Source of the DNA: Elusimicrobiota bacterium
Lineage (GTDB): Bacteria; Elusimicrobiota; Elusimicrobia; UBA1565
DNA: 64,000 bases
Reading direction: 5' to 3'
Assembly: GCA_016196755.1 (NCBI GenBank)
Contig: JACPXC010000019.1
Coordinates: 1 to 64,000, forward strand
The translations under genes and the position numbers were made by a program. A model generated the notes under the pieces. The model did no database searches, was not told the origin of the DNA, and was given only the letters and a program-made list of their open reading frames with translations. Positions 44,613 through 55,100 of this stretch are shown piece after piece (the first letter of the stretch is position 1; each line of letters starts with the position of its first letter).

Positions 44613-44618
44613 AGTATG
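44613..44618 (-). promoter_or_regulatory. -10 element of the leaderless type (gene 44606)
   Basis: CATACT on the minus strand ends 6 nt before the ATG at 44606, with the same hexamer as gene 25684. Confidence 0.45.
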
Positions 44619-44649
44619 ACTGTCCGGTAGGCCGCCGTCCAGCCCCCGG

Positions 44650-44710
44650 GCACTTTAATTTCGCAATAATTTCTACTCAATTCCTTGACTTGGTTATTAT
44701 GCTATAGGGT
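44650..44710 (+). promoter_or_regulatory. AT-rich promoter region of the secreted-repeat operon
   Basis: The most AT-rich patch of the window, in the divergent spacer before the 18.8-kb operon. It holds TTGACT (44685-44690) and TATAGG (44703-44708), but their 12-nt spacing is too short for one promoter; TATGCT (44698-44703) is an alternative -10. The exact promoter is not resolved. Confidence 0.45.
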
Positions 44711-44711
44711 A

Positions 44712-44725
44712 CGCGCGCGCGCGCG
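44712..44725 (+). repeat. (CG)7 alternating dinucleotide tract in the 5' leader
   Basis: Seven CG units lie between the AT-rich promoter patch and the ATG at 44736. Alternating CG can adopt Z-DNA and is prone to slippage; a change in length would alter the leader, not the frame. Confidence 0.8.
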
Positions 44726-44735
44726 TGAAAACGAG

Positions 44736-46223
44736 ATGCCTAGCGCGATATTACTCGCCCTCCTGACCCTGGCCGTCCCCTGCGCCGCCGGCGTCAGCCC
44801 GACGATCACGGTCCAAGGCCGCCTGCTCGACGCAGAATCCGGCACCCCGCGCGACGACCCCTCCGCCGACCTGAGCTTCCGCGTCTACGACGCCGCCTCG
44901 GCGGGGACCCTGCTTTGGGCCGAAGGGCCGACGTCTCTGCCGCTCAAGAACGGCCTCTTCGAGGGGCTCATCGGGTTGAGCGTGCCGCTGTCGTCGGCGG
45001 TGTTCGCCGGACCCGAACGCTGGCTGGAGATCCAGGTCGAGGCGACGACGCTCTCGCCGCGCCAACGCCTGGCCGCCGCGCCCTGGGCCCAGCGCGCCGC
45101 CGCGGCCGAGTCGCTCGAGCCGGGGAGCACGGAGTACGTCCAAGTCCGCGACAGCCTGCAAGCCGGAGCGACCTTTTACCTCTCCAGCGCCAGCGTGGCC
45201 GGACAGCTGACGGCCTACGGCGAGGTTCGGGCGGCGGCCGATCTCCGGGTTGACGGCCTGCTCCGCGGCGTCAACGGGGTCCCGCTGACGTCCGCCTCGG
45301 GCAAGCTTGACGCCTCCGCCTTGGACCCGGCCACGTTGGTCCCCAACCTCTCGGTGGATGCCTCCAGCGTCACCAAGCTCGGCAACGCCGTCGACGGTCC
45401 CAATGGGCTCCTGCGTCTGGACGGCGACGGTCTGGTTCCCGACGCCCGGCTCGACCCCTCCGCCGTCACCAAGCAGGGCAACTCGTTCAACTCCCCCCTC
45501 AAGCTATTGCGGCTCGACGGCTCCGGCCTCGTCCCCAACGCCCTCCTCGACGTCTCGAGCGTGGCCAAGCTCTCCGCCGCGGGCCTCATCCCCAACACCC
45601 TGCTCGACGCCTCCAGCGTCACCCTGCGCGGCAACGATTTCAATACCGCCGACCGCCTCCTGAGGCTGAGCATCGCGAGCCTCGTCCCCAACGCCCAGGT
45701 CGACGGCTCGAGCGTCGTGAAGCTCGGGCCCTCCGGCCTTATCTCCAACGACCTCCTCGACGCCTCCAGCGTCACCCTGCAGGGCAATGAGTTCAACGCC
45801 GCCGACCGGCTAGCCCGCTTCGACGCGGCGGGGACGCTCAACCTCCCCGGGGCCGGCGACGCCGTCTACAGCCTGACGGCCAGCACGTCGATCAACGTCA
45901 CCGGGACCGGCGCCAAGGTCCGCGAAGGCGCGGCCGACCTGCTCCCCAAGGACGCCATCCTCCTGCGCATCGGCCCCTGCCCGCCGGGCTATGCCGAGTA
46001 CACGGACCTGCAAGGGCGCCTGCCGGTGGGCAACTGCTCCGGCTGCGCGGTGGGGAGCACGGCGGGGACGGCTTTCACCGTGGACGGCGCGTCCATCACC
46101 CATTCCCACGGCGCCGGGGCTGCGACCGGCGGCGCCTTAAACACCGGCGGGAACAACGCCCGCACCGACGTGAGGGACGCGACGAACCCCTATCTTCAGT
46201 TGAGGTTCTGCCAAAAGAGCTGA
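44736..46223 (+). CDS. Secreted fibre-like protein 1 with tail-collar-like C-terminus
   Basis: A 495-residue protein. A signal peptide (SAILLALLTLAVPCAAG) is followed by an N-terminal block found in many secreted bacterial proteins (SFRVYDAASAGTLLWAEGP then PLSSAV and LSPRQRLAAAPWAQRAAAA). The middle is a run of about 30-residue units (GLVPNALLDVSSVAKL, GLIPNTLLDASSVTLRGNDF), a probable trimeric beta-helix shaft. The C-terminal domain (LQGRLPVGNCSGC, THSH, PYLQLRFCQKS) resembles phage tail-collar domains, with an HxH and conserved Cys. ATG 44736 is chosen because the signal peptide begins there. One nucleotide separates it from its paralogue. Confidence 0.8.
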   Translation: MPSAILLALLTLAVPCAAGVSPTITVQGRLLDAESGTPRDDPSADLSFRVYDAASAGTLLWAEGPTSLPLKNGLFEGLIGLSVPLSSAVFAGPERWLEIQVEATTLSPRQRLAAAPWAQRAAAAESLEPGSTEYVQVRDSLQAGATFYLSSASVAGQLTAYGEVRAAADLRVDGLLRGVNGVPLTSASGKLDASALDPATLVPNLSVDASSVTKLGNAVDGPNGLLRLDGDGLVPDARLDPSAVTKQGNSFNSPLKLLRLDGSGLVPNALLDVSSVAKLSAAGLIPNTLLDASSVTLRGNDFNTADRLLRLSIASLVPNAQVDGSSVVKLGPSGLISNDLLDASSVTLQGNEFNAADRLARFDAAGTLNLPGAGDAVYSLTASTSINVTGTGAKVREGAADLLPKDAILLRIGPCPPGYAEYTDLQGRLPVGNCSGCAVGSTAGTAFTVDGASITHSHGAGAATGGALNTGGNNARTDVRDATNPYLQLRFCQKS

Positions 46224-46224
46224 C

Positions 46225-47712
46225 ATGGGAACGCTCCTCGCGCTCTTGAGATTGACGCTGACCGCCGCGGCCTTCGCGGGGCCGACGGCGGTCAACTGGC
46301 AAGGACGCTTGGCCGACCCGGGCACCGGCAATCCCGTCGCCGGCCCAACGGCCCAGGTCACCTTCCGCATCTATGACGCCGCCAGCAATGGGACCTTGCT
46401 GTGGTCGGAAGGTCCGCGTTCGCTGGCCGTCGACAACGGCCAACTGGAGGCCCGCATGGGCGAGGTCACGGCCTTGAGCTCGGCCGTCTTCTCCGCCCCC
46501 GGACGCTGGCTCGAGGTGTCGGTCGACGGCTCCGTCCTGTCCCCACGCGAAGCCTTCGCGGCGGCGCCGTGGTCCCTGCGCGCCCAGACCGCCGAGACGC
46601 TGGCGACCGGGAGCACCAACTACGTCCAGAACCGCGCCACCCTCCAGAGCGGGGCCGTGGCCCATCCTTCCAGCGGCTCGGTAAGCGGGACCTTGAGCGT
46701 CTACGGCCTGGTCCACGCCGCCGGAGACCTCCGCGTCTGGGGCACCCTGCGCGCCGGCTCGGGAAACCACGCGCTGACGACCGCCGGCGGCCTCTGGGAC
46801 GCGGCCAAGCTCGACCCGGCGACCACCCTGCCGAACGCCTCTCTCGCCTCGTCGAGCGTCACCAAGCTGGGCAGCGCCGTCAACGCCCCAGGCGGCCTGG
46901 TCCGCCTCGACGCCTCGGGCTTCGTCCCCGCCGCCCTGCTCGACCCCGCCGTCGTCACCCAGCTCGGAAACTCGCTCAACGGTCCGAGCCAGCCCGCGCA
47001 GGTGGGCGCCGGGGGCCTGGTCCCCGACGCCTTAGTCGACGCCTCGAGCGTCGTCAAACGCTCCGCCGCGGGTCTCATCCACAACTATCAGCTCGACGCC
47101 GCGTCGATCACGCTCCAGGGCAACGGGTTCAACGCCGCCGACCGGCTCCTCCTCCTCGACGGCGCGGGCCTGGTGCCCAACGCCCTCCTCGACGCCTCGA
47201 GCGTGGCCAAGCGCGCGGCGACCGGCCTCGTCCACGACTACCAACTCGACGCCGCCAGCGTGACCCTGCAGGGGAACTCCTTCAACGCCGCGCTCAAGCT
47301 CGTCAAGCTGGCCGGCGACGCCGCGCTCAACGCCCCCGCCTCGGGCGACGCGGTCTACGCCGTGACGACCAGCTCCAGCATCGACGTGGGCGGGATCGGA
47401 GGGAAGGTCCGCGAGAGCGGCTTCGACCTGATGCCTAAGGGCGCCATCGTCATCTGGGCCACGGCGGACTGTCCGCCCGGCTGGTCCGAGGCGACTGAGT
47501 TCCGCGGCCGCGTCCCGGTGGGGGTCTGCGCGGGCTGCGTGGTCGGCCTTACGGCCGCCACGGCCTTCACCGCGAACTCCCAGGAGCTCTCGCACGACCA
47601 CTCGGCGGGCTCATCCGGCGGCAGCTTCCGCGACAACGACCTCCAGCGGACGGACACCGCCGTCACCACGATGCCGTACCGGCAGGTCTTCTTCTGCAGG
47701 AAAAGCCAATGA
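46225..47712 (+). CDS. Secreted fibre-like protein 2 (paralogue)
   Basis: A 495-residue paralogue of the preceding protein, with the same length and order: signal peptide (LALLRLTLTAAAFAGP), the VYDAASNGTLLWSEGP block, beta-helix-like units with DASSV repeats (GLVPNALLDASSVAKRAATG and GLIHNYQLDAASITLQGNGF), and the collar-like end (FRGRVPVGVCAGCVVG, LSHDHSAG, PYRQVFFCRKSQ). The four Cys and HxH are kept. Compared with copy 1, the units diverge while the ends are conserved. The next gene overlaps by ATGA. Confidence 0.8.
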   Translation: MGTLLALLRLTLTAAAFAGPTAVNWQGRLADPGTGNPVAGPTAQVTFRIYDAASNGTLLWSEGPRSLAVDNGQLEARMGEVTALSSAVFSAPGRWLEVSVDGSVLSPREAFAAAPWSLRAQTAETLATGSTNYVQNRATLQSGAVAHPSSGSVSGTLSVYGLVHAAGDLRVWGTLRAGSGNHALTTAGGLWDAAKLDPATTLPNASLASSSVTKLGSAVNAPGGLVRLDASGFVPAALLDPAVVTQLGNSLNGPSQPAQVGAGGLVPDALVDASSVVKRSAAGLIHNYQLDAASITLQGNGFNAADRLLLLDGAGLVPNALLDASSVAKRAATGLVHDYQLDAASVTLQGNSFNAALKLVKLAGDAALNAPASGDAVYAVTTSSSIDVGGIGGKVRESGFDLMPKGAIVIWATADCPPGWSEATEFRGRVPVGVCAGCVVGLTAATAFTANSQELSHDHSAGSSGGSFRDNDLQRTDTAVTTMPYRQVFFCRKSQ

Positions 47713-49196
47713 AGTCGCTCCTCCTGCTCTGCGCGCTGCTCCAGGCGGGAACCGCCGACGCGGCCGTACCCGGGACCCTGCGCTTCCAAGGCCGTCTGCT
47801 GAACTCTTCGACGTCCGACCCCCGCGCCGAGGCCTCGGTCAGCGCCGTCTTCCGCGTCTACGACGCCGGCTCCGGCGGGAACCTCCTTTGGTCGGAAGGC
47901 CCGGTGACGGTCTCGCTCGCCGAGGGCGCATTCGACGCCCTGCTGGGCCAGAGCGTCCCCCTTTCCTCCGCCGTCTTCTCGGCCGCCGGCCGGTGGCTGG
48001 AAGTCTCGGTGGATGGACAGACCCTCTCTCCCCGACAGCCGCTGGCCGCGGTGCCCTGGGCCCTGCGCGCCGCCGCGGCCGATTATCTCGAGCCCGGCGA
48101 CCCCAACTACCTCCAGATCACGGCCGCGCCGCAGGCAAACGCCCGTTTCTTCGTCTCCAGCGCCTCCGTGGCGGGGACCCTGACGGTCTATGGCGAGTTC
48201 AGGGCGCAGACCGACGCGCGCGCCACGGGGATCCTGAGGGCCGGCGCGGGGGTCGTCGCCCTGACCGGCGCCGCGGGCCTGCTCGACGCGGCTCAGGCCG
48301 ACCCGGCGACCACGGTCCCCAACGCCGCCCTCGACTCCTCCAGCGTGACGAAGCTCGGCAACGCCGTGGCCGGCCCCGACGGCCTCGCCCTCCTCAGCGG
48401 CTCGGCGCACATCCCGGACGCCGCGCTCGACGCGGCCGTGGTGACCAAGGAGGGCAACTCGGTCAACGGCGCGGACGCCCTCGCCCTCTTGAGCGCGGGC
48501 GGCCTGCTGGAGAGCTACACCCTCGACGGCTCCAGCGTCGCCAAGTTCACGGCGGCCGGAATGGTCCCGAGCTCCCTCGTGGACGGCTCGAGCGCCACCA
48601 AGCTCGGCAACGGATTTAACTCAGCGAACAAGGCGCTGCTCCTCGATGGAGGCGGCCTGGTCCCCAACGCCCTCGTCGACGCCTCGAGCGCGGCGAAATA
48701 CGCGGCCAACGGCCACTTCCAGAACTACCAACTCGACGCCGGCAGCGTCACCAAGGCCGCCAACGCCTTCAACGCCGCGGGACATCTGGCCCAGCTCGAC
48801 GCCTCCGCCGCCCTGACGGCGGCCGGCGCGGGGAGCGCGGTCTACTCCATCGTCACGAGCTCGGGCATCAACGTCACGGGAACGGGCGCCAAGGTGCGCG
48901 AGGCGGGCGCCGACCTCGTGCCCAAGGACATGCTCATCCTCTGGCTGGGCGACGCCTGTCCCGGAGGCTGGACCGAGGAGACCACCCTGCGAGGGCGCAT
49001 GCCGCTGGGCAGCTGCGCGGGCTGCACCGACGGCACGACCGCGGCCACGGCGCTGATCACCGACGGCCAGTTGGTCACCCACGCCCATGGCGGCGCGGCC
49101 GACGTCGGCATGCGCACCGGCGGGGTCAACGCCTTGACCGACGTGGCGGACACGACCATGCCCTACATCCAAGTCCTCTTCTGCAGGAAGCTCTAA
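47709..49196 (+). CDS. Secreted fibre-like protein 3 (paralogue)
   Basis: The third paralogue, again 495 residues and 1488 bp. Signal peptide SLLLLCALLQAGTADAA, then VYDAGSGGNLLWSEGP, then the repeat shaft (GLVPNALVDASSAAKYAANG and neighbours), and the collar-like end (LRGRMPLGSCAGCTDG, THAHGG, PYIQVLFCRKL). Divergence from copies 1 and 2 is mainly in the shaft. The stop is separated from the GTG of the giant gene by one nucleotide (TAAGGTG), so all four form a single transcription unit. Confidence 0.8.
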   Translation: MKSLLLLCALLQAGTADAAVPGTLRFQGRLLNSSTSDPRAEASVSAVFRVYDAGSGGNLLWSEGPVTVSLAEGAFDALLGQSVPLSSAVFSAAGRWLEVSVDGQTLSPRQPLAAVPWALRAAAADYLEPGDPNYLQITAAPQANARFFVSSASVAGTLTVYGEFRAQTDARATGILRAGAGVVALTGAAGLLDAAQADPATTVPNAALDSSSVTKLGNAVAGPDGLALLSGSAHIPDAALDAAVVTKEGNSVNGADALALLSAGGLLESYTLDGSSVAKFTAAGMVPSSLVDGSSATKLGNGFNSANKALLLDGGGLVPNALVDASSAAKYAANGHFQNYQLDAGSVTKAANAFNAAGHLAQLDASAALTAAGAGSAVYSIVTSSGINVTGTGAKVREAGADLVPKDMLILWLGDACPGGWTEETTLRGRMPLGSCAGCTDGTTAATALITDGQLVTHAHGGAADVGMRTGGVNALTDVADTTMPYIQVLFCRKL

Positions 49197-49197
49197 G

Positions 49198-52100
49198 GTG
49201 GGAGTCTCCCTGCCCTCCGCGCGCCGGCTGGCGGGGACGGGAACCCTGGCCGTCCTGCTGGGCGCCGCCGCGGCGGCAGGCGTGTTCGACGGCGCGACCC
49301 GGGAGGTCCGCCCGGGCACGGTGGATTCCGGCGGCGCCCACGGTGCCGCGGGCGGCTCCTACGAGACGACCCCCTCTATAGGCGAAGCGGCCGGCGCGCG
49401 GATGACCGGCGGCGCCTACGACATGCGCACCGGGCACGCCGACCGGGCCGCCCGGCCGCGCGCGCTCACCGACCTCGCCGCTTCGGACGCGTTCCTCTCC
49501 TCGATGACCCTGTCCTGGTCGGCCCCGGGCGCCGACGGGAACCGCGGAGCCCTACCACCTGGTTCCTCGTATTACATCCAGACCGGCGAGAACGCCGTCC
49601 CCGCCTGGGACTTCGCATCCTCCGGCGTGAAGGTCTCCACCTCGGACCTTCCGCCCGGCTTCCGGGCCTCGCGCAGGATGACCGGCCTCCTGGCAAACGC
49701 CACCTATTACTTCCGCGCCTGGCACCGCGACGCCGACGGGCGCCTCAGCCGGCTCTCCAACGCGGCCACGGCCCACACCTTGGCCCAGCCCGTAACCGGC
49801 GCACAACCCTTCGCCGTCTTCGGCACCAGCGTCACCATCAACTGGCTGCCCCGGCCGGAGGCGCCGCTCGAGGAGAGCGCCGAAGGCTATCGGCTCGAAG
49901 CCTCGACGACACCGACCTTCACCGGCCTGATCCTGTCCTCCGCCACCGGCGGCGTGTCGCTGAGCACCTTGACGATCGTCGAGCTGGCCCCCCAGGCCAC
50001 CTATTACATGCGCGTCGGCGCCCTCAACCACGCCGGGGTGGGGAACTTCCTGGCGCTCTCCACCGTCACGACCTCCGCCTACGGCATACCGCCCTCCTCG
50101 ACCCAAGTCGACTGGATCGGGGTCTCGAGCGCAGCGCTGCGCTGGAACCCGGTCAATCCCAACGGCTATGTCCTTCAGGCCTCGACGGCGCCCGACTTCA
50201 CGGGGACGGGAGACCGGGAGGCCTCCAACGCCATCCCGCTATCGGGAGGGCTTACGGTCACCGGCCTGGACGCCAACACGACCTACTACCTGCGCGCCGG
50301 AGCGCTATGGGACCAGACCACCTACTACGCCCTGGCCTCGACCCGCTCCAGCCTGGCCCCGCCGCTCACTCAGGCGGCCTTCCTCTCCGTCGACGAGTCC
50401 TCGGCCGTCGTCGGCTGGGCCGCGCTCCCCTCGGCCGAGGGCTACCGCCTCGACGCGTCGACAGCCGCGGATTTCTCAGGGACGGTCGTCTCGTCTTTGA
50501 CCTACGCGCTGGGGGCCTCGACCCTCACCGCCCTGGCCCCGGCCCTGGCGCCCAACGCCACCTACTACTTCAGGGTGGGTTCCCTCAATCACGCCTCGGT
50601 CCCCAACTACACGCTGATCGGAGCCACCCCCACCCTGACCGCGCCGCTGACCGCCTCGGTCGCCGGGGTCCTGGCCGCCTCCCTGTCGGCCTCTTGGACC
50701 CCGGTCTCCGCCCAGGGCTACCGCCTCGAAGCCTGCCTCAGCCCGGCCTGCGACGGCGCCGTGGAGTTCTCCTCGACCACCAACGGCTCGGCTGCCGGCC
50801 TGTCGGTGCCCGGTCTCGCCGCCGACACGACCTACTACCTGCGCGCGGGGGGCGTGAACCACGCCGGCCGCTACCGCCCGGGCGGCGTCTTCGCCTCGAC
50901 CTCGACGTTGGCCGCCGCGCTGACCCCGGCGTTCGCCTTCGTCCACACCGCCAGCATCACGGCGAACTGGACCCCGACGGCGGCCCAGGGCTACCAACTG
51001 CATGCCAGCACGAGCGCCGACTTCTCGGGGACCCTGCACAGCTCGACGACCAAGGCGGCCTCCGCCGACGCGCTGAGCGTGTTCAGCCCGGCCCTGGACG
51101 CGAACACCACCTACTATGTCCGCGTCGGAGCGGAGAACCACAACGGCGTGCCGAACTTCGGGGTCTCGGCCGCCACGCCCACCGCCGCGCTGACGCCGCA
51201 GGCGCTCTCGCCCGCCGCGCTCATGGTGGCCGAGACCTCGGCGACCTGGAACTGGGCCGCCCGTCCCGCCGCCCCCCTCGCCCAATCGGCGGAGGGTTAC
51301 CGCCTCGAGGCCAGCATGGCGCCGGATTTCACCGGCGCCGTGCGCTCCTCATCGACGGCCGACATCCTCAACAGCACCTTGACCGTCCTGGCCCCGGCCC
51401 TCGACCGCAACACGACCTACTATTTCCGGGTGTCCGCCTTAAACCACGCCGGCGTGCCGGGGCCGCCGCTGGTCCTGGGCTCGACAGCCACGCTGGCCCG
51501 CGTCCCGCTGGCGCTGCCCCAACCCTTCCCGGGGGTGTCTCCGACCTCGATGACCGTGGCCTGGGCCGCCTTCCCGGCCGCCCCCCTAGCGGACTCCTCG
51601 GAGGGCTACCTGCTCGAGGCCTCCCTCAGCGCCGGCTTCGCCGTAATCGCCGCCTCCTCGCGCACGACGGATTTCCGGGTCTCGACGCTGACCGTCTTCT
51701 CGCCGGCCCTGGCGGTCAACGACACCTATTACTTCCGCGTGGCGGCGCTCAACCATAACGGCGTACCCGGCCCGTACCTGGCCTACGGGTCGACCGCCAC
51801 CGCGGCCGCGGCCCCGGAGCCCGGAGCCCCGCCCGTCACGGCCGTCAGCTCCCACGCCATCGCCGCGCAGTGGACGGCGGGAACCCCGGCCAACCCGGCC
51901 GGAACGGTCTATCACCTGCGCGGCTCGCCCAACGCGGACTTCTCGGGGACCGTCGTCAGCTCGGTGACCAAGGGATTTAGCGCGGAGCTTCGCTCCCTGC
52001 AGCCCGACACCACCTACTACCTCCAAGTCATGGCGCTCAACCGCAAGGGACATCCAACGTACGCCCCGCTGGGTTCGACGATCACGCTGACCGGCGCTCT

Positions 52101-55100
52101 CACTCTCCTGCCCCGCACCTTCCTCGGCGTGTTCCAGACCTCGGTGACCGCGGCCTGGGCCGCGGGCGGCGGCTCCGGCGGCTACCGGCTCGAGGCCAGC
52201 ACCGCTCCCGACTTCAGCGGGACCCTGAGCTCCTCGCAGACCGCGTCCGTGACGCTCAGCACGCTGACGGCCCTCTCGCCAGCCCTCGACGCGAACACCA
52301 CGTATTACTTCCGGGCGGCGGCGCGCAACTCCGGCGGGGCGGTGGGGCCGTTCACCGTCCTCGGCGCCACCTCGACCTTGGCGGCGGCGCCGTCCGCGCT
52401 GGCGGCCGCCTATCTCGCCGTCAACCGCTCCTCGGTCACGGCGGCCTGGGCCGCCCGTCCAGTCAGCCCGCTCTCGGCCTCCAACGAAGGCTATCGCCTG
52501 GAAGCCTCGACCGCGGCGAATTTCTCGGGCGTCGTCCACTCCTCCAATACGGCCTTCGTCCTCGTCAGCACGCTGAGCGTGCTGTCCCCGCCGCTGAGCT
52601 CCCACGCCACCTATTACTTCCGGGTGGCCTCGCTCAACCACAACAGCGCGCCCGGCCCGTTCCTGGCCCTGGGCTCCACCCCGACGTTGACCCTGCTCCT
52701 CGACGACGCGCGCACCGCGCAGGTCTTCCTGACGAGCATCACGGCGTCCTGGAGCGTGGTCCCGTCGAGCGGCTACGTCCTGGAGGCCTCCAGCATGGCC
52801 TGGGTCAGCGGCGTGACGGTGTCCACGCGCACGGACAATCCGAACCTGGGAGCCCTGACGGCCCTGAGCCCGGCCCTGTGGTCCAACACCACGTACTACC
52901 TGAGCGCGGGCGGCCTCAGCCACGGCGGCGTCCCCAACTTCAAGGTGTTCGCGGCCAGCTCGACCTTGGCCGCGATGACCTCGGGGATGGAGTTCCAGCA
53001 GGTCAGCCGCACCAGCGCCACCGTGAGCTGGGTGCCGCTGCCCACCGCGGCGGCGGCGGGCTCCTCGAACACCAGCGAGGGCTACGTCCTCGAGGCCTCG
53101 ACGGCCGCGGACTTCGGCGGGAACCTCCTCTCGACGGCCACCCCAAACGTCTCGCTGAGCACCCTGACAATAGCGGGCCTGCTGGCCTCGACCACCTATT
53201 ACTACCGGGTCGGCTCGCTCAACTGGGACGGCACGCCCCACTACCAGGCCGCCCAGAGCACAGGGAACTTCTCGACCGCGTCGGACGTGGCCTGGAGGGT
53301 CCAAGGCTTCAGCGGCCAGCTGACGGGCGTGGCGACCCTCGACGTCAACATCGCGGCGGTCTCCCAGGACCGGGCCTTCATCCTGGTCCCCTCCGCCCAT
53401 TCATCGGCCGGCGCGGGCAGCGTCAGCGGCGTTCAGGACTCCATCCAGATGCTAGCGCGCGCCAAGTTCCTGACCGATTCCAAGGTCCGCCTGACCCGCA
53501 ACAGCGCCAACAACGGCTCGAACTACTCCTTCTACGTGATCGACAACCCTTCCGGCAGCGAGATCTTCACGGTCGGGGGCTCGACCTCGTTTGCCACCGC
53601 GGCCAGCCAGCTCGACATCCCGGTGTCGGGAGTCTCCGACTTCACGAAGACCGTCGTGTTCCTATCCGTCGCCCACGACCAGGCGAACACCGACTTCTTC
53701 CACCAGTCCTTGGTCCGCGGGGCGCTGACCTCGAACACCAACCTGCGCCTCAACCGCACCGGCGGAAACTCCCAGGTCGACGTCGATTATGTCGTCGTCG
53801 AGTTCCGCGGCGCGCAATGGACGGTCCAGACCGGCGAGACGACCGTCAACACCGGCACCGAGGCCGGCCCCCAGTCCCAGGCGATCGCGGCCGTGAGCTC
53901 CTTGGCGCGGACCTGGGTGTTCACCACTTGGTCCTGCGACACCGAGGGCAACGACCAGATGTCGCCGAAGGTGGAGCTCTTCGACGCCACGACCCTGCGC
54001 CTCTCGCGCTCCGCGACGACGACGGGCTCCTGCGTCGTGCGCTGGAGCGTCCTCGAGAACCCGACCATGAGCGTCCAGCGCGGCTCGGCGCAGACCTCGG
54101 CCACCAGCAACCTCACGGTGGCCCAGGACTTCGCCGGCGTCGACACCGCGCTGTCGTTTCCCGTCACGACCAACGACGACACGCGGACGGACCAGACCCA
54201 GACCCGGGCCTGGTGGCGCGCGGACTTTACGTCAAGCTCTCAGCTCACCTGGACGCGCGCTCGCAGCGGCTCCACCGCGCGCTTTCGCTGGCAGGTGGTC
54301 TCGCTTGTGACCGAGATCGCACCCGCCGCCGTCACTAACCTCTCGGCCCTGGCCGGGGCGCCCCCGGGGGAGGTCGAGCTGAGCTGGACTTCCCCGGGCG
54401 ACGACGCGAACTCCGGGGTCCTGGGCGCCGGAAGCCAGTACCGCGTCCACCACACCACCGACGCCGCCCTGGCCGGCTCGGCCAACTTCTTCTCGAGCGC
54501 CGCGGCTCAGGTCCTCATCGCCACCTCCAGCGTCTTCCCCGGCTCGAACCGATACTACACGCTCGGCGGCCTCTTCAAGAACACCACCTATTTCATGCGC
54601 CTATGGACGCGCGACGAGGGCGCCATCTATTCCGAACTATCCAACGGCGCCACCGTGGCTACCCGCGCCCTGCCGCTGGTCGATCCGCTGCTCCTGAGCG
54701 TCCATCCCTCGTCTATCACCGCGGGTTGGGCGGCCTTCCCGGACCCCGCCGCCTACGGCTCCTCCAACTCGGCTGTGGGCTACCTGCTCGAGGCCTCGTC
54801 GACGAACTTCGGGGTTCTTTTCCCCGGGCCGGCGGTCTCGAGTTCCCGGACCTACGTCTTTTCGCTGAGCACGCTGACGGTCCAAGGCGCCGGCGGGCTC
54901 GATCCGAACACCACCTACTACTTGCGCGCCTCCGCGCTCAACCACGGCGAGGCCATGACCACGGCCGTGCTTAGCGCCACCGCCACCCTGCCGGTGGCCC
55001 CAGCCGCGCTGGCGCGGACCTATCTGTCGGTGGGCTTGAGCTCGGTGACGGCGGCCTGGGCCGCCCGCCCGCTCTCCCCCTCGAGCCACTCCGCGCAGGG

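Noticed and set aside
44736-49196. Prophage or phage tail gene cluster
   Set aside because: The tail-collar-like domains follow signal peptides, and there are no capsid, terminase, portal or lysis genes nearby.
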